DNA of 64,000 nucleotides, from positions 310,249,164 to 310,313,163 of the forward strand of contig NC_081414.1 of the NCBI RefSeq assembly GCF_030272615.1, in the 5' to 3' direction. Each line of letters begins with the position of its first letter. The stretch's first letter is position 1. The DNA is from Cryptomeria japonica. Its lineage: Eukaryota > Streptophyta > Pinopsida > Cupressales > Cupressaceae. The notes under the pieces are model-generated. The model was not told the DNA's origin. It did not search any database and saw nothing but the letters and a program-made list of their open reading frames with translations. The position numbers and the translations under genes are program-made. Shown here one piece after another: positions 1 through 11,599 of this stretch.

Positions 1-935
1 TGATCTTAGGGGACCAATTTTGATGCAGAAGGTGGTTGATGTACAACCAATTGTTGATGAGCAACAAGTTATTTGGAGGAAGAAGGATTGCACTATCATG
101 GCCAATGGATGGGTTGATAGAAAAAATAGGACCCTACTAAAGTTTTTAGTATCTTCTTGAAGTCAATCAAGGATTCAAGGAAGATTTCAAATGCAAATTA
201 TTTGTGGTATTTTGGGAGAATTTTTGGTGGAAGTTGCAGGGGAAATGTAGTACTAGTAGTCACCAACAACAGAGCAGATGATGTTGTAGGTAGATTACTA
301 ATGGAGAGACACCCTAACATTTTTTAGACTCCTTGCTCAATACATTGCATTAATCTAATGTTGGATCAATTGCAGAGCATGAAAAACTTATTTTGCAACA
401 TCATTCATTAGCTTTCATTATTTGCTATAAGCAAAAACTTTCTTTAAGCAAATGTTTGTTAACAAGTAGTCAAGCAGAACTTCCTACTCAAATGACTACT
501 AAGATCAATGTGGCTGATTAGGTAATTGATGAGACTCATATTTGGACTCCTACAAAAAAGATTGCGTATGTAAGTCTTTAAAGCTTTTTACTTTTCTTTT
601 CTAAGTGTATAAATTTTATTTATTCTTCATTTAGAAATTAAAGCTTAAGTGTAGAGTAACTAAAGTTAATTTTTTGACTATTTGAATTTTGATTTTTTAC
701 AGGTGATTGAGTCATTGCTTTTCCTCCATATTGTTGATGAAGAAAATTTACAAGAGTTACATTTGTGTGGGTATGGATTAAGACAAGGAGGGTATTAGAT
801 ATTTCTATGCAAGTATGGTGGAAAACTATGGACCCATTTGGAATATCATAGACTAGTGTTGGATGAGACAACTTCCAAACCACTTCATGCTCATGCATAC
901 TTCCTCAACCCACTCTTCTAATTTCTTGAGAGCTT
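1..935 (+). pseudogene. hAT-family (DUF659-type) transposase relic
   Basis: The plus strand translates, across several frame breaks and stops, into segments that resemble plant hAT transposases with a DUF659 domain. Near 75-160 there is W-R-K-K-D-C-T-I-M-A-N-G-W-V-D-R-K-N-R-T-L, the usual 'GCTIMSDGWTDRKNRTLINFLV' block in decayed form. At about 250-360 follow V-V-T-N-N-R-A-D and an R-P-N-I-F-type block ending T-P-C-S-I-H-C-I-N-L-M-L, and at about 880-925 P-L-H-A-H-A-Y-F-L-N-P-L-F. Their order matches the family. Such proteins cut and paste DNA in the nucleus, but this copy is dead: there are stops after F-L-N-P-L-F and inside the TPC block, and the C-terminal dimerisation region is not visible. 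The beginning lies outside the window. No terminal inverted repeat was identified. Confidence 0.72.
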
Positions 936-3900
936 CAATACTAAAGAAGAGGTTATAGGTGTACTTTGCACCATAGATGAAAAAATCTGCAAAAAATCTT
1001 GACTCCCGATTTATCGCGAGTCATTTATAGCAACGATTTAATCTGCAAAAAACTCTTGGGCGATTTTTTTGAAAAAATCGAGGCAATTTTATTGGAAAAA
1101 ATCGCAAAAAATCAGGAGAAAAGCTCAAATAAATCTGCAATAATGATTTGTCAAGTGTTCTTTTACTGAATACTATCACGCAATTGATTACATAACCTTG
1201 CACCTCGCCATTTGTGAATCAGTGTAATTGTGTACCCATCCACAACAAGTTAAAAATAGTTGCCTTCAAGGGATGTGGCATATTTATGCTAAGAATGTGA
1301 ATCCTTTGGGTGTAAGTGTGAGGAAAACTTCAGTATGGTGTTTTTGCATGCTATGGTAGTTTCATGTGGAAGTCTCGTACTTCATGAACCATGTTGTTGA
1401 AGCTGAAGGTATGTTGTGAAGGCTGACAAATTTCATCAATGTGTATGACATGAGCTGAAAATTTGAAAGGCTTTGTGTGCACATGCCAATGCTAGCTATT
1501 GAACAAAGTATTTATTTTATGAAAGATGTGAAGTAGAGGAGAACATTAATTCTACAAAAAGGAGATTCAAGGAATGCAAATCCTCTATAATATGTATTGA
1601 ACTCAAATTCATTTAGAGGTAGCACTTATTTTTTGGTATATGATATGTATTTAACTCAAACTTTGATTTATATACAATGGAAATCAGTATTATGTTCTAC
1701 AAATTCAGTGTATACATGTGTTTTTCAAGAATATTTTAAGAATTATATATTTTCAAATGTTCGATAAATTTGTCGAGTTTTTGCCAATTTTTTCCCAATC
1801 TTTTGCCCAATCTCGAGTTTTCAAAAATTTTGGGCCAAAAAGAGTTATTCCCGAGTAAGAGTTTTTTATCTTTGCTTTGCACCATCATGAATGCTATGAA
1901 GCCAAGTCCACAATTGAAGGCAAAGATTGTGTGTGTGATTAAAATTTACAAATAAGCACTAGGAGATCTCTTTTCTTGAGAGTTGAGATATGCAAATTGA
2001 TAATGACAATTTCTAGAATAGGTAAAACTTGCATTCTTTGAAACATTGATTTAAAATTTAAATATTTTCCTTCTTTTGTCATTAAATTTGAAATTTAAGT
2101 ATTTAAAACTTAAATGTTTTAATAATACTGTTACAAATACATATTGGGCAAAATTTTGTAGTGAGGTGCCCAATCTTTGACATATTGGCGTCTTAAGTGT
2201 TGAGCCAACCATGCAACACTGCAAGTTGACAGCGCGATTGGAGTATATTTGAACAAACTCCAAAAACTGCAACAAATTGTCAGTGAAAAGGTTAATGACT
2301 TGAAGTTGTGCATCACAATATGTGCCTCCACCACAAGAAGAATTTAGTTGTTCATGAAGAACTACCCCCTATAAAGTTGGAGGAGAATCCAAGGATGACA
2401 AACCCATATTTATAGAAGAGGGCCATGCATGGGTCAATAAGGACAAAGATTTTAGCAATGAGGTAGGAGATGGGAGCCCATTCACCTAAAGACAAAAAAC
2501 TTGTACATGATGATGTCACTACCTCTTCTATAGATAGAACAGTTGCAGTTGCTACTTTGATCTGCACACAGTAGTATAGGTCCAACGACATGCAGCTAAT
2601 GTTTAGAGAAGTGGCTCCTCTTGACTATGGTTTGAATTTTCTATATATATTTTTTTGTTAATTCCGTGTACATGGATTTCTAAATCCATTGTTTGTGCAC
2701 AAGAAACAAATTTAAGCATATCAAAGCATTGCCCTTTTTTTCAGCATTCAAGTTTGGAATTTAACTTTCAATATGACATTTTCTATCTATTTCTTTGTGT
2801 ACACATGTATGGTAAATCTAACAAATTAGTTTTCATGTGTATCTGAAGTTATTTTGATGCAAGATGAAATATATTAGGTTTTAATTACAATTCACTATCA
2901 TTCAATGATTTTTAAAATTTGTCGAGTTTTGGCATTGGATCTAAGTTTTGTCAAAAACTGGCATACCAAGTTTTTGTCTAGTCTAAGCCTCAAGGCTATG
3001 GTTGGTAGAAGAGGTATTTTCAGCCCATTCCTCATTGTCTTGTTGAGACACATTTGGAATTTCTATCATTCATCTTTTTTCACACTCAAACTGCTGCACT
3101 CCCCTTTTTGGGTCGAATAAGGGCACCCATTCTCATAAATTTGTTGCTTTTTTCCATTCTCATTTTATGGGCACACATTGTTTGGTTGTTTTATCACCTC
3201 ATTACTAATGTGTTGTGCCCATGAGAAATTTTCCATATGTGACAAGATTCAACCTAAATTTTGCCATTTTGTCAAGTAGAATCATGTTTCATGACTGTCC
3301 TATTGTCAATAATGTTTTTGTCACTATCATATAGTATGGCTAAACCAAATAATTAATGAACTGGGTATTAAATCAGATTTCATCATAGAAATTTAGCTAT
3401 TAATTATATTTTAATATCAATTCTGCAGTTAATATTCAGTCATACAGTTCATTAAAATCGTATTTATATTGTCAATTTATGTGTAGTTTACCGCCAAACA
3501 CAATTTAAAAGTTGAAGTTGATTTTAAAATTGAAAGTATGGAAACTATGCTGCCACAACATCAGGAAAACATTTTTAATTCCCAGCATTAATAATTTTAA
3601 TGATGTTATGTGTGGTTCTTTGGAAGATTCAGTATTTGTAATTGTTCTAGAAGGTTTGCCTCTAGAACAAATTTTATTCATTTCAAGCTTTAATTTGTAT
3701 TTCATCAAAAAATCTCCCTGCTCGATTGAGCATGACTTACTTTCAGAGTTTATAAAAGAATGCAATAGTGAGTTCCATGGCTTGTCGCCAATAAGCATTT
3801 TATTATAATATTATTCAACTCTTTCATTGTATGTTCTCACCTTGCCCACGTCCGGATCTTGATAATCAAAAGTTGTTAAGATTTCACGCTTGTTCATTGT

Positions 3901-4850
3901 AAAAGTGAAAAATTAGAAAATTTTCAATTTGGAACATTACACACTCAGAATTGCATAAGAGTGCATTATATCCTCAAGTGACGCCATTTGATAAATCTTG
4001 GAAAAGAATATTGTAGTTGAACATAATGACAACTCATTGATTTCTGACTGGAGATACTACCATTAAGGCCTTACCTTGCTTTAAGCATGCTTCTACTAGC
4101 TTATAATCCCAATAATCTTTCATTTGATTGTTTATGGTTACACAGGGACATTAATACCATTCCTTTCCTGCTGTCAAAATCTTTCTTGTTTGGACTTGAG
4201 GGACTCAAGAAAGGAATTGAATTACTGTAGTCCGTAAATTGGAATAAACGTGAACTATTTTTTAGCTTTATGAGCCCATTTCAATCCAGAAACCTATGAT
4301 GACATTATAAAGCAACCAATACTACCAAAAGTTGCTGCAAAGGATCTAATGACTCCAAACGCATCTTCTGTCAAAATATAAGCATTAGTTTTAGACTTTG
4401 TGTCACAAATTCTTTTGCAGATCCATAATGAATATTGCACGATGCATAGAATTTTACTTGACCATGCCAATCACAAAAAGCAAAGACTTCAAAGGGAATG
4501 TAACGAAAGGTAATATTACTTTGCCTGTCAAAATTATAACTCCAATCTTGATATCATCTCGGGCATCATTAAGAGCTTGCGTCATTTCTTTTAAAGTTTG
4601 TGGCCGAAAAGCATTCCGTCTTGCTGGTCTATTTATAGTAATCTATAAAAGAAAAATAATGTTAGATAGAGAGATCGTATTTATATTTAACATCTTCAAT
4701 AGATTTCTTAAGCCCTGTAATCCTATACCCAAAAAGGTATAGTAATTAAATGCAAAAAAAATTAAGAACTGAATATTTCTTGTAATTTTCACCACCAGAT
4801 ATCATACCAATCCAGGTCATGACTGCACCATAGAACATGTAACTTACAGG
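936..4850. other. Gene-free AT-rich stretch
   Basis: I see no supportable gene on either strand. The stretch holds runs such as AAAAAATCGCAAAAAATC near 1075-1115 and similar TCGAG/TTTTTGCCAA-rich patches near 1765-1860 and 2905-2970, which look like repeated decayed sequence of one origin. The short ORFs here have no recognisable motif. The part next to 935 may still belong to the hAT element, but I could not confirm C-terminal hAT motifs. Confidence 0.4.
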
Positions 4851-4879
4851 ATCTTACATCAACTCAAATGAGAAAGACA

Positions 4880-5560
4880 AATCTCTAGGCATAAACATTA
4901 TTCCTGTAGAATTCTACCAGACTGACAATGAATTACTTTTTGTTGATTTGTACAATTATTATGTAAGGGCTGTTCAGAGCAATTATCTAGGCAATTATAT
5001 TTGTAGCAGTCTAATTGAACTTATCCGTAAAGTCTCGACATACAAGATTGGTGAAAGATTGGAGACCTATTGTATTCTACACTGACCCTTAAAATTCTAA
5101 ATAAAGCATAATTAAAGATTAAAACAGATTCTTTGTGTATCATTCTCATCTACTCCAATAAAAATTATAGAGGGAAGATATATAATCTTGAGAATCTACT
5201 CATTGAGTAAAAGGCTATGGAATTGATTAATGTTTTAGGTTGTGATACTTCAACATCATTACCTGATTTTGAGAAAGCCTATAATAGGATAGAAGCATCA
5301 ACACAATCACAAATAACTACTCTCTGGCTAACTATTTCTCATTGATGAAGTCTATTAGCCAAGGTGTTCAGCTTGCCATTTCTCCTTTCATGTCAACAAC
5401 AAAAAGCAATGTGCTGCTTATTGAGAAATATAAGCATCAAGGCTCCTCGTTAGGGACTGCCTATGCCAGATGCAAATGAACTACTATTCACACATTTTGC
5501 TGATGATACTGTTTGTCTTGGGCTTAAAGGATATAGTTTGATTAATTTTTCAAATAGATT
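4880..5560 (+). pseudogene. LINE (non-LTR retrotransposon) reverse-transcriptase relic
   Basis: On the plus strand I can read decayed L1-type reverse-transcriptase blocks in the right order. I-P-V-E-F-Y-Q is followed by D-L-Y-N-Y-Y-V-R-A-V-Q-S-N-Y-L-G (about 4900-5000), then L-I-E-L-I-R-K and R-L-E-T-Y-C-I-L (the 'LIPK...WRPI' block, about 5015-5080). S-L-P-D-F-E-K-A-Y-N-R-I-E (the 'DFEKAYDRI' catalytic block, about 5260-5300) and H-F-A-D-D-T (the FADD polymerase motif, about 5495-5515) come last. LINE RT copies its RNA at a nicked genomic target. This copy has several stops and frame changes and lacks an identifiable endonuclease domain, tail or target-site duplication. Weak RT-like similarity may continue to about 5900. 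Confidence 0.68.
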
Positions 5561-5899
5561 GTCTCTGTAGTGCCTGGTTTCGAGTACTAAGTCTAACTTT
5601 GGACTAAATTTTTACTTATTTAGTGGGATTTCGCTCACCTGATTTGTTGGATTTGAAAGGGTGGAAGTAGAACAATCCTGGGAACGTAGAATGTAGATAA
5701 AAATATGGGTAGTCCCTTTGTCTCAAATCTTTCTTTTGATGATATGTGGAATTGATTTTCCAAATTGTTGGTCAACTGCCTTTCTAGCTGGCAGATTTCA
5801 CATATTTACCATGCCTCTTAGTGTTGATTTATGTTGGTTTATGATAAATAAATTGGTAATTTAGAAATATGAATCAGTGTTGTTACAGTCTGACAGTAA

Positions 5900-6800
5900 A
5901 GGATACTGAAAAAGACAAGCAAGAATTTGGAATATGTTCCATGCCTCATGATTATGAGATATTGATAGAAACAACATTGGTAGATTTCCATTGAAAATTA
6001 TAATTTGAGGGTTTCTGATACCGCACATAACTTAATAGAATCATGTTCCTTCATTTTGATTTAACTTGTGCAATCTTAGAATGTGGTTTCATGTTCTTCT
6101 ATTTTCTTAACCATTTGAAGGGCTTAGAATTTATTGAATAAGAGTCCATGTTCTTCTTGTGTTTTGTTGACACTAAGGTTTGACTTGGACTTGGAAATTG
6201 TTGGTTGAACTTATTTTCAGATTGTACTTTTTGGCCAGAAAGAAAGGCCCATTCCGCTTTACAATGGAATAGTAAAGGGAAATACATTTTTATGCAATGC
6301 ATGCTCATTTGGTCGCACAGGTGAGCCAAAATCCAGTTATACCAGAAAAGATGATCCACAATAAGCACTCCAGATACAGCTTGATTTAAATTCATAAAAT
6401 GGCACATATCACAAAAAAGAAATAAATGAAATAAAGACTTGCCCAAACACACCCCATCTTAACAGTTGTTACACTTCCATAGTAAATACTAACCCAAGGC
6501 TACATGATAGAATATTTCAATATGATTTGTCTAATTAACCATGTACTTTTGTTCTAGCTTTCTAGTTTAGGAAAATTTCACAATATATTAGCCCATCAGT
6601 AAGCTTCCGTATGAATGTATATGCCGTTCACTCAAAAATTCATTTGAAGAGTTTAATCAGCATTCCCACATTCATGACATAAATACAATTACTATATAAA
6701 AAGATAGCTGCTAGTTGTAGTCCAAGACTCCAATAATAAGTAGGTAACAAAAAATACAATTGTGAAAAATATGGACCTAACACAGAGAGTTGAAGAAGAA
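5900..6800. other. No gene seen
   Basis: There is no coding signal or repeat structure I can support. It may hold the worn 3' part of the LINE relic to its left. Confidence 0.3.
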
Positions 6801-8023
6801 AGAAAGAGCTTTCTTATCTATATATAAAGTCCATGGTTAAAATTTATGCTTTGTTCAGTTTAGTGGAGCGATCTGGACAACATCAACCTACCTGTTACCT
6901 TGCTAAGTATGTGTAATCAAATTAATTAATGACCTTAGCTTGACCAAATCACGATTTATAGAGTCGTGTTGACCATTAAATATGCATCACTCTTCCTGTG
7001 CTGAACAAGGACCAATTGGTAGTTGACAAAGTCTCCAAAATTGACTAGAGGTATAATTTATAATTGCTAATGATTCTACAAGGTATTTTAACCCCAGGGA
7101 GTTTCTAAAGACTACATTTTATTTTTAAATGTCGAATGTTGATTGTTGTACTTTCTCAGTTGACTACTATTAAAAACAATAATTGTTATTCCAAGTTTTG
7201 GGTCAACAATCCAGTAAGGCATGGCTGAGAAATTAAATTATACATCAACTGTCTAGTATGGGATGGTAGAAATCATAACTAAAGAAGATAATAGTCATGT
7301 ATGGAATGCTGGGAATATAACTATAAGCCAATGGTCCCATAAAAAATAGTGGCAATTATGATTAAGATCATAACAAACATTCCAATAGGGATTGTCACAA
7401 TGATGACTCAGATCTTTAACCAACAACTATAAAGGGGATAATTAACGAATTTAAAAAACTTAAGTCAGTAGACCAAAAGGACATGATGGATACCACAAGT
7501 CAAAATTCCATTAAGGAACAGTGGTGCTGATAACTAACTAAGACTATTAACCAATATTCCCACAAGGGATAGTGACCAACTTTAGATGTCAATCGAAGCA
7601 GTAACCTTTATGAATTTATATTTGGTTTGCAGTAAATGTACTTTGGCATAAGTTTGGTTGATGGTAATTGTTTACAGGGTAATATTATTTAACATGCAGA
7701 GTAAACGTAAATATCATTTATAGAACATAGAATAATAGAGTACAGCAATGCCAAGTAAAATAGAGTTCCAGAAAGATCTATCATTCATTTCAATATGCAA
7801 TGTGTACAATAAGGAATCGGTCCTCAACACAACTAAATGAGTACATAAATACTACCCCGTGGTTGGTTAAGATTACCAACCAGCAGGAATTGCCAAACTC
7901 AACTACTCGTCAGGAACAATTAAACAACATTACAGAACATAGCCAACTAATACTTACACAATTAACACATCTAATAACAATATTTATTTCTGAACAACTT
8001 GGCATAAACTGCCGACAACATCA
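6800..8023 (-). repeat. Probable 3' LTR next to the split gag-like ORF, with degenerate internal repeats
   Basis: On the minus strand, CCTTTTTGGGGGGG (8038-8025) looks like a polypurine tract directly followed by TGATGTTGTCGGC, a plausible LTR start at 8023. The gag-like ORF lies immediately upstream in that sense. From about 7080 to 7620 the DNA repeats a degenerate motif of the type CCAAT..TCCCA..AAGGGATAGTG..CAA (for instance near 7330, 7385, 7505 and 7555), the kind of short repeat often found in LTR U3 regions. The left end and the partner LTR were not found, so the outer limit is approximate. Confidence 0.4.
7080..7620. repeat. Degenerate minisatellite inside the LTR-like region
   Basis: Several worn copies of a block containing CCAAT, a short spacer, AAGGGATAGTG (or variants) and CAA occur at irregular spacing of roughly 50-60 bp or multiples. 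Examples are near 7325, 7380, 7510 and 7555. Copies differ too much to define an exact unit by eye. Confidence 0.35.
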
Positions 8024-8059
8024 ACCCCCCCAAAAAGGAAGTTGTCTTCCAAACAACTA

Positions 8060-8407
8060 GAACGAAATGGGAGCTAGTACACAACAAAATTGAAGGAAAT
8101 CATTAAGAAAGATGAGAGGACGTCCTTGGAAGCATAGAGGATGTCAAGGTAGACACCTAGGAGTGCTGCTACTGAAGGAGTTGATTGGCCACCAATTCCC
8201 TCTCCTAAGTTGCCTTCACCATGTAAGCCACGTCCATCAACTGTATCTTCATTTTCTTGAGCTCGCAATCCTTTGCCATCAGCTTCTTATCTTTCTCCAC
8301 CAACTATCTCACAAGCTAAGTGGTCTTCTCTACTAACTGTCAATCCTTCTCGGCTATATGATGCTCTCAATCCACTACGGCCTCTCTAGAGTAGTAACAC
8401 AGGCATC
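8060..8407 (-). pseudogene. C-terminal piece of a split gag-like/coiled-coil ORF
   Basis: The minus strand reads, with stops, R-E-A-V-V-D, E-H-H-I-A-E-K-D, Q-L-V-E-K-T-T, L-V-E-K-D-K-K-L-M-A-K-D-C-E-L-K-K-M-K-I-Q-L-M-D-V-A-Y-M-V-K-A-T, E-R-E-L-V-A-N-Q-L-L-Q. This heptad-like, Glu/Lys-rich pattern predicts a coiled coil. Removing the chromovirus at 8408-16972 and one copy of its target duplication joins this piece in frame to Q-A-Q-K-T-L-A-D and A-K-K-S-K-E at 16978-17060, so it is one original ORF. It ends shortly before the polypurine tract at 8025-8038, which fits the last ORF of an LTR element. It has at least seven stop codons. The function is unknown beyond the retroelement context. Confidence 0.55.
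8403..8407. repeat. Target-site duplication GCATC, left copy
   Basis: GCATC directly flanks the left LTR of the chromovirus and is repeated exactly at 16973-16977. A 5-bp duplication is usual for Ty3/gypsy integrases. Confidence 0.9.
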
Positions 8408-9539
8408 TGTAATATTCCCACTAATTTTCTTTTGTTTTTTTGGAACAATATCACGATCAGCAATCACCCGTTAGGGTTACAATAATGAAAACCATATAAC
8501 TGGAAGGAACCCTACACTTTCTGATCACCGAGAGCCCAGACTGGGAGGGTGAGAGCATACGGTAGCAGGGGATTGTTAGATATAAACTTGTTGAACTGCT
8601 GAAATACAATAACGGGTGGCAAGCCAGCCCCTTCTGCTTATCCAGTGGGAAAGCAAGGAACTTGGCGGTGAACCAACCAAGAGAACAACACTGCAAACAC
8701 AAATCACTCTACCGCAATATTTCAGCAGGAAGACTGAATAACAAACTACTCAACTCAACCGCTTATGCAGCGGGAGGACTGAATTACAAATTATCAGATA
8801 TAGGGGGCAAGCCAACCTCTTCCACTTTTCAACGAGATATGAAGATTACAATCCATAAAGGGTTAGTAGTACTACTACTTAACCTTACAATAGAGAGGAA
8901 AGTGAGAGTAAATGTATATTGTTGAACACAAGAGATAATGATCATCAAACTAATTCAACGCCAAAACAGCTGGCTGGAAATGCATAACCAGCAACCCATA
9001 AACTCACTAAATTACTCATATCTCACTCAAATCTCTCTCAATTCACTCCAAATCACTCCCAAACCAACACTAGACAAGCAACAACTAAGACAATCCAAAA
9101 GGGAGCTACAAAACACTTCAAAATACCTTGCACGCATCCCAATGCACTCTCCAAAACCCACGCCTAGCTAGGATATTTCGATTTGCAATATTAAATTCAA
9201 AACTCAGACAACGGTGCTACAAACTTACAAGATGTATCGCCAACAGCAAGAAGAAAGATTAAGCCAGTACCCAGGATGATCGGTCGCTCAGATAGGGAGG
9301 TATGATCGAAAACTTGCTTCAGCCACAGGGAAACCACCAACTCCAGAAATCACTCCTCCGAAAACACTGAAATATGCACTAAAAATGTCATAGACAACAT
9401 CACACAACTAGGTACCATATCTCAAGTACGAAACTGGAAACACTAGGGAGCCGCACTCCGAAGCTTCAAAGTTCATACGCCAATTTGGTAGCATAACGAT
9501 GCAATTTTTCAAGATGGTAAAATGAGAGCCTAAGACTCA

Positions 9540-9547
9540 TATTTATA
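9540..9547 (-). promoter_or_regulatory. TATA box of the chromovirus 3' LTR
   Basis: The minus strand reads TATAAATA in a GC-richer context (GAGTTATAAATATGAG). The same box is present at 16263-16270 in the 5' LTR, and TATAAATA recurs near 49244 in the plus-strand relative at 48590-50509. This supports a real LTR promoter and separates U3 from R/U5. Confidence 0.6.
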
Positions 9548-10006
9548 ACTCCAAGCTCCCCCAAATTCAAATGCAAATGGCACCCAAACTCAACTCAAAC
9601 TCTCTTCATTTCGTTTCCAGTCTCCTCCAACATGGTGCCCACTTCCCTCTTCCTAAGCAAGTTCGAACTTTGCCTTATGGTGGCGTTTTTTTGCAATATA
9701 AAAATCATAAAACAAGAGATGTTTTTATCCATCCAATTGCCACCAAAAATACGCCATTTGACTTAAGAAAAATGCATGGATATCAATTAATTATTTTCCC
9801 CTAAGTCATCCTCAATACATTTAATCAGTAAATGCAATTATTTAAATATTAAACCTTAGACAAGGAAATAATATTTAATTAAATCACGTATGCCTCCCAT
9901 ATTGATCATCAACACAACTAGGATGAAGTGGAGTAAATAAGACCATAGAACTGTTGCAGGATCAAGACAATGTCCACTGCCAAAAATAGAAATGCTCCAT
10001 ACTACC

Positions 10007-10140
10007 ACTTACTAAAAATAGTAAGTCATGAATTACTACTCCAAAAAGCATGATCTTTGCACCCAGTGACAAAGCATGGAAAGCTCAGTAAGACAACATC
10101 ATCCAAACAGTCAACCCCTAACTTACTAAAAATAGTAAGT
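10007..10140. repeat. Paired 20-bp hairpin sequences in the LTR
   Basis: ACTTACTAAAAATAGTAAGT occurs at 10007-10026 and again at 10121-10140. The arms ACTTACTA and TAGTAAGT are perfect reverse complements around AAAA. The same pair is in the other LTR (16729-16748 and 16842-16861). Variants are in the solo LTR (19353-19372) and in the plus-strand relative (48617-48636 and 48732-48751). They lie in U3. Confidence 0.85.
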
Positions 10141-10252
10141 TCTCACTTCACCAACGTTTGAAACCCTAATTCTTTATTGTACATAGCCTATGGGTCTCAA
10201 GGATAGGCCAATGGACCACTGAAAGCACATCATTGAGAAGGGGACATTACAG

Positions 10253-10266
10253 TCCGCCCTCCCCAA
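10253..10266 (-). other. Polypurine tract of the chromovirus
   Basis: The minus strand reads TTTTGGGGAGGGCGGAC directly before the 3' LTR start TGTAATG. A purine-rich stretch in this position primes plus-strand DNA synthesis in LTR retrotransposons. Confidence 0.75.
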
Positions 10267-10286
10267 AATTGCTTGTTTTCAAGCAA

Positions 10287-11560
10287 CTATAAGGCTGGAT
10301 GCAATAAAATCTCATCATTTTCCCACGTAGCATCCTCTGCTAGCAAATTCTTCCACTTGATCAAGTATTCCTTGATCACCCTTCTCCTTAAAGAACACTC
10401 CCTGAAATCAAGGATAGCTTTAGGAATCAAAACTAGCTCTCCCACCTCATCAAGCGGAGGTAACTCTGCCAAAGCAACAACATTATGTCCAAGAGCCTTC
10501 TTAAGGCGAGACACGTGAAATACATTATGAATCCTGCTGCTCGCCGGTAGTTCCAACTCATACGCCACTTTTCTAATCCTCCTATTGACTCTGAAAGGCC
10601 TATAGAATCGTGGCTTCAATTTCTCAACTCCACTCTTCTTGAGAGTAGACTATCTGTAGGGTTGGAGCCTCAAATAAACCATGTCGCCCACCTCAAAGGT
10701 GCGCTCAATTCACTGCTGATCAGCATACAACTACTGTTGATTCTGCACATGTTGGAGATTGTCCCTCAGAATCCTCAAAATATCTTGACTCTGTTGCATC
10801 ATATCCTTCGCCTGAGGGGTTCTACTATCACCAAATACCAAGTCAGCGAAGCTAGGAGCTTCATAACCATATAGTGCCATGAATGGTGACATCCAGATGG
10901 ACATGTGATAGGAGTTGTAGCAATACTCTCCTAGGTGAATCCATCTCACCCATGTATTCTGCTGCTCTAAGACATAGTTTCTAAGATATCCTTCCATCCA
11001 CTTATTCACTATCTCGGTCTTCCCATCAGTTTGTGGGTGATAACTTGTGCTTGGAGTGAGCACAGTACCACATAATCTGAAAGTATCCTGCCAAAAAGCA
11101 CTTAGGAACTTGTTGTCCCTATCACTCACAATGTTCTTCGGTAACCCATGTAACCTGAACACTTCCCGAAAGAACACTTCAGCAACCTGAGCTGCTGTAA
11201 AAGAGTTGGTGATGGCGAAAAAGTGAGCAAACTTAGTTAGTCTATCCACCACCACATAAATACTATCCTTCCCTTGAGCCCGTGGCAACCCAGTGACGAA
11301 GTCCATGGATATACTTTCTCATTTTTGACTGGGAATGGGCAAGGGTTGTAAAAAACCAGCCGACAGAGTGTGCTCATCTTTGTTTCTCTAGCATGTATGA
11401 CACTCCTTGATGTACCTCAAGACATCATTTTTAAGTCCCTTCCAAGAAAACCTCTCTCATATCTGCTTGTAAGTCTTGAAGTAACCTTGGTGACCAGCAA
11501 GGGGAATGTCATGGAAAGTCTTCAAAATCTTCTCCTTCAGCTTACATTCAGCCACAATGT
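10287..11560 (-). pseudogene. Chromovirus integrase with C-terminal chromodomain
   Basis: The N-terminal zinc-binding part is readable as H-D-I-P-L-A-G-H-Q-G and I-K-E-C-H-T-C (HHCC; about 11380-11540). The catalytic core follows: D in V-V-V-D-R-L-T-K-F-A-H-F, D in I-V-S-D-R-D-N-K-F, and E in T-D-G-K-T-E-I-V-N-K, so the D-D-E triad is kept (11306-10731). After a stop and a short gap come F-E-V-G-D-M-V-Y-L-R-L (the GPY/F-type region) and, at 10619-10287, H-N-V-F-H-V-S-R-L-K-K followed by L-I-K-W-K-N-L-L-A-E-D-A-T-W-E-N. This last part is a chromodomain, which in chromoviruses guides integration to particular chromatin. There are stops near 11385, 10725 and 10650. The RNase H-to-integrase junction looks shortened. 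Confidence 0.9.
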
Positions 11561-11599
11561 TATTCTTCCCTTTGACATACTCAATACCAAAGTCGTAAG

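Larger units (their letters stand above)
8408..10251 (-). repeat. 3' LTR of the chromovirus
   Basis: In the element's sense it begins TGTAATGTCCCC (at 10251) and ends GGAATATTACA (at 8408), giving TG...CA ends. It aligns along its length with 15086-16972, which is 43 bp longer, mostly because of an additional copy of a short repeat near 15445-15490. It contains a TATA box at 9540-9547, two copies of a 20-bp hairpin sequence (10007-10026 and 10121-10140) and several copies of a CAGCGGGAGGACTGAATTAC-like motif in the U5 part. Confidence 0.93.

Noticed and set aside
3505-3808. Two overlapping ORFs of about 97 codons on opposite strands
   Set aside because: No motif in either, the opposite-strand overlap is nearly complete, and the surroundings are AT-rich.
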